The notes under the pieces: generated by a model
Told to the model about the DNA's origin: nothing
Databases searched by the model: none
Seen by the model: only the letters and a program-made list of their open reading frames with translations
Part shown: one piece after another, positions 46,671 through 56,171 of the stretch
How the letters are laid out: every line of letters begins with the position of its first letter
Position numbering within the stretch: the first letter of the stretch is position 1
Translations under genes and position numbers: made by a program
Source: Gigaspora rosea
Taxonomy: Eukaryota; Glomeromycota; Glomeromycetes; Diversisporales; Gigasporaceae
Length of the DNA stretch: 64,000 nt
Direction: 5' to 3'
Assembly: GCA_003550325.1 (NCBI GenBank)
Contig: QKWP01000848.1
Span: forward strand, 48,355 to 112,354

Positions 46671-49479
46671 TAGGGCTTTGAAGTCTGGGTTTGGTCCAGT
46701 CTGGGTCCAGTCAAACCCGGACTCGAACCCAGACTTGAACCATAAATTTTGAAAATTTCGGACCTGGACCTGGACCTGAACCTAAATACCGACCCCAAAC
46801 CGGACTAAATATGATTATAGGTTCAGTTCGGGTCCAGTTCAAAGTTTGCGAACCTGTTTGAGTCCAGAATTAGCAGTAAAAAAAAACAAAAAAAAAATAA
46901 AAAATTTCTTATGCCAATCTGATCCGTAATCTGGCATAGATCATAAATATATGCAGTACAAAATGTAAAAAACTTAAATAAAAATAAAAATAAAAAAATA
47001 AAATAAAAATAAAAAAATAAAAATAAAAATAAAAAAAAAAGCTCTTCCATAACTCTACCTGCTGATCACCTGTACCAACAATTACGCTAACATTTTCAGA
47101 AGTAAAGTCTTAAAGAAACAGTAGAAAAACTAATGAAAATATGCAACCTGGTAGCTGTTATTTAGGGATACAGTTAACTGAGTATCTGCTAACGGCTTTA
47201 GAGTTTGTCACTTACCAAAAAGCTGGCACTTGTCATTTAGAGGTAAAGTTCATAAACTACCTGCTGACAAGCTTAAAGTTTATCACTCACTACAACCAGG
47301 AAAGTCTTGGCGGCTCTCTGATGGATTTTGGGCTATACAGAAAGAACCACTGTCCTTACTATAGTTACATATGAACTTTTTTTGGTGTTGATGGTTTGTG
47401 AAGAATTTTCAAAAAGTGGGCATTTTGGCGTACCTCCTCCAAAAGATCTGCAGTATTTACTGCTTGCAAAAAGGAAAGGCACCTACTGTATTGGATACAA
47501 TCGTCATGAGTGGCTTGGAAATGCGTAACGTGGAAAGATGTGCGAGACTTATGGAGAAACCACTGGAAGAAGATTCTAGAAGTTTTGTTTTAAGCAGTCC
47601 GGTCTATATGCTGCTTTTTGTTTAACATACTGGGACCTGGGCCGGTTATGCCGGAACAAGTTTATCATTGTTAACAATTTTTATTTTAAAGTCTGGAAAG
47701 TTAAACTTTACTCAGCTAACAGTTAGGCCTCGGATAAAGATTGATGGTAGCAGAAGGCCATCATGAAGTCTGAGTTTCTTTTTCTCTACTTGTTAGATAT
47801 TAATATATTATTTCCTTCTGCATATAATAATATAAATTTAATAAATGAAAAAGAGCAAGGTCTCAGTTATAAAACAAAAAAAAAAAAATAAAAATAAAAA
47901 TAAAAAAAAAAACTATACTGATTTTTAATTTGTTACAATGATTTTTTACTGATTTACTGATTTTTTGATTTTTTTTTAGATCATCCAACAACTGATTCAG
48001 ACGATTTTTGATATAACAGATTAATAATAATAATAATAATAATAATAAACACAGTTTCATTTGTATTAATATATGTAAATGCAATAATTTTTATGCTCCC
48101 AAACGAATACAAATAAAATAAATATTTAAATAGTTATATGAATTAACTTAAATTAATAAAAATTCTTTATATTTACAACATTAACTTGATAAATAGTACT
48201 ATATATCTTATGAATAGCTTATTTTAAATGTTTAGGTTAATGAATACTTACCAATTGAAATTAAAGGCAATATTATGAAATAGAAATTTTAAAATAATAC
48301 TTAGATTATCAAACTTTGATTTATTTGGATCAACAATCTTCGTAATTTTTTGGGTCCTATGAATCTGCAAATACAACATAAATAGCCACCCTATGTTTGT
48401 CATATTTGATAAAATTTATTTATCTATAAAAGAGAAATAAGATGAATAATTAATTAAGTTCTATGAAATGTAATAACATTAAAGTGACTACTGTATTAAT
48501 ACGAGACTCAAAAAAATAATACAAATATAATGAATTAAACACTAATTAAACAGTCAATATTTATGAAACTTATTTTTAATACTTTAGATTAATAAATATC
48601 TTTCGTGAATTATTATAACAAATGTTTGCAAATAACTTATTTTAGATCTTAGATTAATAATTTTTTTTATACCACTATGTTCTATAAGTAAAATTAAATA
48701 GTAAATATCAAATTCAAATAACTTATTTCAGACCTAGATTATAAAATGTTTTTATATTCACTAAGTGTTGTTAAATTTATAAAATTAAATAATAATATTC
48801 ATAACTCAAATGGCTTATTTAAATGCATAACCTCGATAAATATTAATTAAAATTTGTAAGCCTCTATATGATCCATTGATCCGGGTTATGACCTGGAACA
48901 CTATTATTTGACTAAGTCAGGTCCTAGGCACAGCATCCGATCATACACAAACATTAAATGGCCCACTGATTGCAAATGACTCAGGCTGTTCCCAAATAAC
49001 CCTGGTCATTTTTAAATAATCTGAGTTATTTTGTCACGAGTCATTATCAAATGACCCAGAATTTAAATGATCATAATGACTAGTTATTCTGAAGTCATTT
49101 CAGGTCATTTGCAAAATAGGCAAATGACCAGTTCATTTACCATTCCTGTTCTAACAGGCTCTTTCGGATAAGCATTTAGTGTTTGTATTAGGATAGTTGA
49201 GATATGGCTTATGATTTGTGAGATATTTGATCAACTTTTATTAACAAAAGGTGATATTGGTTGATGTCACCATCTTATGCATGTTGGATTGGGTTTTGGA
49301 CTTTCGGACCAGACTTAAACTTTCGGACCAGACTCAAACCAGACTCGAACCAAGCCAAATGTTTGATATTCAGACTCGGATCGGACTGAGTTGTAAAATA
49401 GTTTGAGTCCGGTTCGAAATTTGAACTGAACTCGGACTTGCCTAAAGTTCTGTCTCAGTTCGGGTTCATTGGAGCCCTG
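46671..49479. mobile_element. 2.8-kb hAT element, 8-bp TSD
   Basis: The ends TAGGGCTTTGAAGTC and CAGGGCTCCAATGAACC are inverted with substitutions. CTTGCTAG flanks both sides exactly (46,663-46,670 and 49,480-49,487). Subterminal CCAGACTCGAACCAGAC-type repeats resemble those of the TAGTGCTCC family despite different termini. It carries a nested retroposon and no transposase. Confidence 0.88.
47041..47890 (+). mobile_element. Poly(A) retroposon, second copy
   Basis: Homologous to 28,738-29,859 at its 5' part (two tandem units of about 65-70 bp) and to 30,791-30,963 at its 3' end. It lies between two A-rich stretches that may be an A-rich target duplication. The ORF-like stretches at 47,141-47,625 differ between copies and are not supported as genes. 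Confidence 0.7.
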
Positions 49480-49487
49480 CTTGCTAG

Positions 49488-49949
49488 TATTTGTTTTCAT
49501 TTTTATTGGTTGTTCTTTTATTTACTAACTATTTCTTGTGTAGCATTGTATGTAGATTGTATAATTTCTGAATTCGTGCTGGTGCTTTGTTTCCATTTAG
49601 TATGTTAAGTGGTATTGTATTGTTAATTGGATTTTTCTTTCTTTTACTGACCAGTTTTTTTTTATAGTATTGTGCGTTGGGTCATTATTTTTTGCATATG
49701 CTGGTATTGTTGCTTGTTGATATATTCATTTCTTGTCTTATGCGATATTGTTTATTTGTTTGTCTTTTGTATATTGGGCTATCATCATTGTTGGTATAAT
49801 CACTGAATCGTCTTTATACGTAGTGATATTTTTTTTACTACATGGTTTTTTTTTGTAGCTTTGATTGTTGTATTGTTACAGCCATTTTATGGACCTCATT
49901 ACTTGGCATTTTGTTGCCATTTTCTAGAATTGTATACTGTGGTGATTGT
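49488..49949. other. T-rich spacer
   Basis: No gene was recognised. Confidence 0.35.
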
Positions 49950-50107
49950 AACTAAGTTAATACTTGACTAAAGTTGCAATATTAGTTGACTAATGTTGCT
50001 CTCGATTGAATTTAGCCTACGAAATTAGATCATCTTGCATATATTTGTTAGCAATTTTAGGCTTAGTCAACTAAAATTGCACCTTTAGTCAGGTGTTAAC
50101 ATTAGTC
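49950..50107. repeat. Foldback with 45-50-bp arms
   Basis: TTAATACTTGACTAAAGTTG is inverted as CACCTTTAGTCAGGTGTTAA-like sequence, and the pairing extends through TTAGTTGACTAA. Confidence 0.8.
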
Positions 50108-50184
50108 ATAGTGAATCATCTTGTTTGTTGTTATATCTCATTTTATTGCTATTGTATTTTGATATATTGCTAGTTGAATAATTG

Positions 50185-50415
50185 TTGAAAGTATCAACTG
50201 CTGAAGCTGATAATTTTGTTCGATTCGGTGAAATCTGCCAGATATAGCAGATATAGCATATGTAGTAGATGGAATTAACAGATTAGAGTATATAAGGAAT
50301 GTATATAAGGACTAAGAATTTATCTGTGCATATAGTTCAAAAAGGCTTCTTGTTCTTTAGTTCTCCCAATAAGTAACTTTATAGTCTCATAATCTCTAAT
50401 TAGAGCTTCGTAATA
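50185..50415 (+). mobile_element. LTR-like fragment (tentative)
   Basis: It starts TGTTGAAAGTATCAAC, with TATA-like GTATATAAGG twice (50,288-50,317), then a C/T-rich initiator region and TTCGTAATACA. It resembles a Copia-type LTR in layout. No second copy and no matching target duplication was found. Confidence 0.3.
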
Positions 50416-50667
50416 CAATATAGAGATCTAATCTAACCACTAATTACTCAGATCAAATTTTACCACGCTCTGATCGTAGCATGCCATTATTAGGGTTTAG
50501 ATTAGATGGTATAATATTTTAGGTAGAAGTAGTGTTCGTTGATATCCATATCACTCTTATTTTGTAATTTCGGAGGAGTATTATATAAAATATATGTTGT
50601 ATAAACCCATATCTAAATAATTTAATATAGATATAAGCAAAAAAATGTACAAAAGTATGTATAGTTA

Positions 50668-51202
50668 GGGGGCATCCATAAATAACGTTATGTACCCCCT
50701 CATAGTAGAGCTTGACCCCCCTCTACTATATAAAAACTTTTTCAAAATCCATATGTTTATATATAAAATTTTACAAAATCTTGAATATATTGTGACACAG
50801 TGATCTGATTTGGATGATTTAGATACCATTCGATTCATCTCAGTAAGTTGAATCCAATAATACCAAAATAATTTCATTTGGATCACTGGATCAATAGTTA
50901 TTTACAAAAAACTATTGATTTTATAGTTATTTTATAAGGAAACATAATAACCAATAGTATTTGGCCAATAACTTTTGATCCAGTAATCCAAATAAAATAA
51001 AATTGGTACTATTCGACTCCTCTCACCGAGACGAATCGAGTGGTACCAAAATCATTAAATTTGGACTACTGGATCAGTTTTTAGACGCTTTTTCTAAAAA
51101 AATTGCGTTATATTTTTTTGACCCTCCTACTTAAGAGGAAAATCGTTATATTTTGTCAGACCCCTCCTTCCCTCTTGTATAACGTTATTTCTGGATGCCC
51201 CC
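50668..51202. mobile_element. 535-bp Harbinger-like miniature, TTA target
   Basis: The inverted ends GGGGGCATCCATAAATAACG and GGGGGCATCCAGAAATAACG match over about 24 bp. TTA flanks both sides (50,665-50,667 and 51,203-51,205). The interior is a long imperfect palindrome. Confidence 0.88.
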
Positions 51203-51205
51203 TTA

Positions 51206-51860
51206 GCAATACTTAACTTTTATAAGTAATCCTCTTTTAATAGTTAGGGTTAGGGTGAATGCTAATATTGTCCTTTTACATGTTAGGGTTGGAATAGATT
51301 ATGGATAAAATTTTTTAAAGAATTTCTTTTACGAATTATATAATTTCTACTATATATACTTTATCTATTATATATTACATCTTTGCTATGTACTCATTCC
51401 AGAGCAGTCAAGATCTTTACAACATATGTACAGGCCTGGTTATTATAAACTATATATCTATTTAGTGCTATAACTAACTTATATATTGTAAAACAAATAA
51501 TATTAAATTATAAAATAAATAATATAAATATATTTAATTATGTTAGAGTAAATAATCAATTTATAAATATCAAGTGATATATGTATATACACATAGTATA
51601 CAAATAGAAATCGTCTTTAAAAAATATACTTGTATATAAAAGTTTTCTGAAAATTTTTTGGGGTTATACTAAATTGCTAATACTGATTGGTCAATTTATA
51701 TAAATTTATAAGTTAGTTTTATTACTAAATTTAATACTCAATTTTTAAAATTTTATATCTTACTGAGTTTTTAATCAATTTTAATGATTTTACTATCATT
51801 TGAATTAGAAAAACCTGCCCTACAAATTTGGTTTAAAATATAATTAGTTTATTTATTATA
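51206..51860. other. AT-rich spacer
   Basis: No gene. It ends at the ATAT target of the Gypsy element. Confidence 0.5.
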
Positions 51861-51864
51861 ATAT

Positions 51865-52415
51865 TGTTACAGTACCGGAAGCCTTCTTTAATTCCGATAG
51901 AGTAACAATCACACGGCTCCTGAGATCCCTTACTTTGGGCGTGAAGCGGTGTGCAAGAGAGAAGTATAGTTTCTTTTATGTCTGTAAGAAACTACACACT
52001 TCTCTGAGGCAGTTCGGTATAAAACAACAAGAGATAATACACAGTTTATTAATTGAACAAGAGGGCTATTCCAAGGTGTCTGTTCTTTAGAAATCCCAAG
52101 AGTTTATTAATAATAAGAGAGGAGGATAATTAATATAAAGGTAAAGATAAAATACAATGTCTGGATCTGTCTAAAACTAAGGGAAATAAGGTGGGTTTAT
52201 ATATCTATTGAGCTAAGCGTCACTAAGCGTCGTTAAGCGTCGCTAAGTGTCATTAAGCGTCACTAAGCATCGTTAAGCATCGCTAAGCGTCATCGAGTGT
52301 CATTGCACATCAATTTCGCATATCACTATTACTAAATACAGTTATTACAAAATTTCCTTATTAAGTTCTAATTTTCAAACTAATTTTTACCAAAATTAAA
52401 ACCTATTCTATAACA
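51865..52415 (-). repeat. 3' LTR of the Gypsy element
   Basis: On the minus strand it starts TGTTATAGAATAGG and ends CTGTAACA. It contains a 10-bp tandem repeat (GACGCTTAGC-type, plus-strand 52,212-52,310). It is identical in length to the 5' LTR. Confidence 0.97.
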
Positions 52416-52430
52416 TTTCTCTCCCCTTTA
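52416..52430 (-). promoter_or_regulatory. Polypurine tract
   Basis: The minus strand reads TAAAGGGGAGAGAAA directly before the 3' LTR, the expected primer for plus-strand DNA synthesis. Confidence 0.85.
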
Positions 52431-52607
52431 AGAACGAACTCCGTGAGTTCTAATTTGGGGAAGGACTTGAGAAAGTTCAGCATCAGATAAACTCGTAATA
52501 ATTGTATAAGTAATATAGGTTGTTCGAGAGATATTTACTAGAGGTCGATTAGAGAAAAGCAATTTCATCCGTCTGGCACACTTCCATGTGTCTCAGGCTC
52601 TTCTTTC

Positions 52608-53317
52608 TCATTGAGTCTTCTCAATTATTGTTTGAATATCTTCATGAGTATCAGGGTACTTGTCTATAAGGTTACCAAGATAATAATAAGCTTCGAGCAG
52701 CTTAGTCTGGTCTTGTCTGTTTCTAGTTCGAGTTTTAATTCGTTTGAGAATTTTCTGCAATTTCTCTTGATAAGTTATTCCAGTATATAGAGGAATAGAT
52801 ATCTGAGTTAGAGGTCCACAAGGTTGAATAATATTTTGTATAATTTTGGTTAATTTCCCAGGCAATGGAGCAGGAGTGTCTTCTTGGGGATTAGTAATTG
52901 GAACAGTTAATGTTTCTTCCTGTATGTCTTCCAGTTCCAAGTTTGGGTTTATTTCTTCTGTGTCATTTACTCCTAGTGAATTAACTTCTAACTGCTCTGT
53001 GTTTTCTAGAGTGTTCAGAAAATTATTTGAGTCTGGCTCAAGAAAAAAGTAATTACATTAGTAAGGTCAATAGTCTGAGTGGTATCATTATTATCGCATA
53101 ACCAAACACATTGTGATGTAATCCACAATGTATAATTTTGGGCGGCATTATCTTGTTTCCATGTCTGAAAAAGGTATTGGAGGGCTAACAAGGTTTGAGG
53201 TTGCAATGTAGGAGTAGTCATTTTTGGGAAAATTCCAAAAGGGGTAGTTGTATAAATACATTTTGAGGTTTTACGAATTAAATTGTATGTTTCATCCCCT
53301 TGTAGATCAAATTTCTT
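52608..53317 (-). pseudogene. Extra coding region downstream of integrase
   Basis: After the integrase a Thr/Gln-rich coding-like stretch continues: MTTPTLQPQTLLALQYLF from 53,221, then, after a frame change near 53,040, an acidic region and LLEAYYYLGNLIDKYPDTHE before a stop at 52,608. The consistent codon character suggests it was once translated, either as an integrase tail or as a third ORF. No domain is recognised. It lies just before the polypurine tract. Confidence 0.5.
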
Positions 53318-54519
53318 CTAAAAATTTCTAGAGGAATCAATAACAACTACTGGTTCCCAAGTTTGTGGCTCGTGATATTTAGCAAGACGATTACTATTAT
53401 AGTATTTTTGTAAAATTTTTCCTTCTATTGTCCGTAATTTATAAGCACCATTGTCTAATTTCTCAAGGATAAGAAAAGGTCCAAATCTTTTATCTTCAAA
53501 TTTGGCTGAGCGAGAGGCCTCTAGTTCCTTTCTTTGTATCCACACTTTATCACCAATTTCAAATGTCTCTGTTCGAATATTGGCATCAAAACGGGCTTTT
53601 TGTTTTTGCTGTGATCGTTCGGTATTTTGTCTGGCCTGATTCTAGTAGTTTGGTAATTTCTCTATTAAATCATAAGCACGTTGGAGGATACTTCCTTGTA
53701 AGTCTATTTCATTATTACTTTCTACAGGTTTTACGGGAAAAAGTTCTTCGATTGGTAAGGTAGCATATCTTCCATATATAAGTCGAAAGGGAGTATATCC
53801 TGTGGTAGCATGTCTTTTTGTTCTATATGCTAAAAGAACAGCAGGTATATGCAAATCCCAATCATCATCTCCTTTCACTTTTGCAAGTGATTCACACAAT
53901 GTTCTATTAAATATTTCCACCATCCCATTTGTCTTAGGGTGGTAGGGAGAAGAGAATTTGTGCTTGATAAGAAATTTCTCGCAGAGAATTCTAATAGTTT
54001 CACTAATAAAATTGCGACCTTGGTCTGATAAGATAATTTTTGGAGTTCCATGTCTACAGATTATCTCTTCAAGATAAACTGAGTGAGTGTATTAGCACTA
54101 GCATCTGGAACAGCAAGAGCTTCTGGCCATCGTGTCAGGTATTTGGTAGCGACAATAATATATCGATTGTTTTGTTTAGTTATAGGCAAAGGGCCTACAA
54201 GGTCAATTCCAACACGTTCGAAAGCTCTTCCTATTTGTATAGAGTGTAAAGGTTCTTTCCTATGACCTTTTTGTCTTCTTTGGCATTCCTCACAAGTCTT
54301 CACATATTCTTGTATATCTCTATACATTTGATCCCAATAATAGCGGTCAGATATTTTATAATACATAGCGTCAGTTCCCAAATGTCCAGCAGTGGGGTGC
54401 TTATGCATCATATATAATACTGGTTCAACTTCTGTCCATTTTATAACTCTAAGTGGTCTGCCTGGGTTCCTTTTATTCTTTTTATAGAGAAGGTGATGTC
54501 TAACTTCAAAGTATTTAGC
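53318..54519 (-). pseudogene. Integrase of the Gypsy element (broken)
   Basis: The zinc-binding HHCC motif is seen as HKHPTAGHLG and CEECQRRQKG (54,270-54,410). The catalytic core has Asp in GIDLVGPLP and Asp in LSDQGRNF. It has Glu in NGMVEIFNRT, and this triad is intact. The C-terminal GPFLILEKLDNGAYKL region ends at 53,318. No chromodomain is recognised. Damage: a one-base frameshift near 54,066 and a TAG at 53,642 (consistent with CAG). The stop at 53,318 may be the natural end or another lesion. The enzyme would insert the element DNA and leave the 4-bp duplication seen around this copy. Confidence 0.88.
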
Positions 54520-55025
54520 CTAGGTAATAAGTCGTTTTTGTTCTTGGTCAGTAAATCCATCTGGAAATTGGTCTGTGTCCAAATAGTGGTAAAGATTATG
54601 ATATTGGTCAAGATTCATATAATTTATTAGGTACAATGGTCTGAGTCGGTAACCGAGAGAGGGCATCAACATTCGAGTGAATTCGGCATGGTTTATGAAT
54701 AATCCAAAATTGTATGGTTGGAGCTTCAAGATCCATCTTCCAATTCTTCCTTTGGGTTTAGCAGTACGTAACCATTTCAATGCTGAGTGGTCTGTAACTA
54801 AGATGAATTTAGTAGCGCCTAAATATTTGTGAAAATGTTCGATAGCCCATACACTGCAGCACATTCAAATTCAGTTGCTGCATAATTCATTTCTTCTTTT
54901 CGCAAACTTTTACTAGCATAGGCAATTGGGTGTTCTTTTCCATTTCTATCTAGTTGGCTTATTGTGGCACCAAAGCCATTATAAGAAGCATCGGTAGCAA
55001 GTATAAATGTCTCTTTAAAATTGGG
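54520..55025 (-). pseudogene. RNase H and connection of the Gypsy element (broken)
   Basis: The frame of the reverse transcriptase continues beyond the TAA at 55,026 as FILATDASYNGFGATIS, an RNase H start with its catalytic Asp. A one-base loss near 54,860 moves it to the frame carrying VWAIEHFHKYL and TDHSALKWL. A second shift near 54,680 leads to NVDALSRLP and a third restores the frame before the integrase. A TAG at 54,520 (possible CAG) closes this part. RNase H degrades the RNA strand during reverse transcription and generates the polypurine primer. Confidence 0.85.
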
Positions 55026-56171
55026 TTAGGCTAATATAGGAGCAGTGATGAGTCTAGATTTTAATTCTTCAAAAGCTTTTTGTTGTTCATCTTGCCAGTG
55101 ATAGGGTTCATTCTTTTGTAGAAGAGAATTCAAAGGGCGAGCGATTGATGAAAAGTTTTGAATAAATTGGCGATAGTATCCCGCAAGTCCAAGGAAAGAT
55201 CGAAGGGCTGTAAGGTTTTTAGGAGGTTGAATCCGTTGGACAGCTTCTACTTTTTGAGGGTCAGGGGCGATACCGTTAGCAGAGATTAAGTGTCCAAGAA
55301 ATGGTAGTTGGTGCATCCAGAAAGTACACTTTTCTATATTAAGTCTGAGTCCTGCTTGTTTAATTCTATTAAATACTCTTTTTAAATGGGTTAAATGTTC
55401 ATCAAATGTTCTCGAATAAACAATTGTATCGTCTAAGTACACAACTACAAATTTCCATGCAATTCCTTTATATACACGATCCATCAGCCTTTGAAAAGTT
55501 GCAGGAGCATTGCAAAGACCAAAAGGCATTACATTAAATTCATAAATTCCGTATCGTGTAGTAAAGGCAGTTTTCTCTTTGTCACGGGGGTCCATGGCAA
55601 CTTGCCAATATCCACTCGCAAGATCGAGAGTAGAGAACCAAGAGCATCCTGTAAGGGCATTAAGCATTTCATCAATACGAGGCAGAGGGTAAGCATCCTT
55701 TTTGGTAACAGCATTTACTTTTCTGTAGTCTACACAGAATCGTAATTTGCCATTTTTCTTTCGTACTAGAACAACAGGTGAGGTCCAAGGGCTATCAGAG
55801 GGTTGAATGAGTTTATGTTCTAACATTCTTTGGATTTCTTCTTGTATAAATTCTTGTTCATTAGGAGGTACAGAATAAGGCCGGGAACGAATAGGGTGTA
55901 CATCCTCAGTATAGATTCGGTGAGTAACCAAGTTGGTTCGTCCTAGCTCAGTTATATCATTTGCAAAGAGGTCTGCAAATTCTTCTAATAATTTCCGAAA
56001 AGCTAGGCCTTGTTCTTTATTAAGTGGTCCAATATTTAAAGAAGTCTGGGTCGATAGGGTATATTCTTCATGTTCAAGAGTAATAATATTTACAAATTTG
56101 GGTATAAGGTTCTGGTCTGGGTCGACAGGTAGTTTATGATCCTGCCTAGGATTCTCTAAAAATTTTGACAA
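55026..56171 (-). CDS. Reverse transcriptase of the Gypsy element, -1 frame relative to Gag
   Basis: About 380 residues open without interruption. Palm motifs: RFCVDYRKVN (about 145-154), FSTLDLASGYWQ with the first catalytic Asp (179-190), FGLCNAPATFQ (217-227) and YLDDTIVYS with the catalytic pair (245-253). A thumb (FLGHLIS) and connection (LRSFLGLAGYYRQFI) follow. The frame has no ATG near its start and overlaps the end of the Gag ORF by a few codons in the -1 frame. Translation therefore probably depends on ribosomal frameshifting. It stops at a TAA (55,026-55,028) that lies just before the RNase H sequence in the same frame. That stop fits a CAA-to-TAA change. Confidence 0.92.
   Translation of the reverse strand: MSKFLENPRQDHKLPVDPDQNLIPKFVNIITLEHEEYTLSTQTSLNIGPLNKEQGLAFRKLLEEFADLFANDITELGRTNLVTHRIYTEDVHPIRSRPYSVPPNEQEFIQEEIQRMLEHKLIQPSDSPWTSPVVLVRKKNGKLRFCVDYRKVNAVTKKDAYPLPRIDEMLNALTGCSWFSTLDLASGYWQVAMDPRDKEKTAFTTRYGIYEFNVMPFGLCNAPATFQRLMDRVYKGIAWKFVVVYLDDTIVYSRTFDEHLTHLKRVFNRIKQAGLRLNIEKCTFWMHQLPFLGHLISANGIAPDPQKVEAVQRIQPPKNLTALRSFLGLAGYYRQFIQNFSSIARPLNSLLQKNEPYHWQDEQQKAFEELKSRLITAPILA

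Noticed and set aside
47141-47625. Three short open frames
   Set aside because: They lie in a retroposon and are not preserved in the homologous copy at 28,738-29,859.
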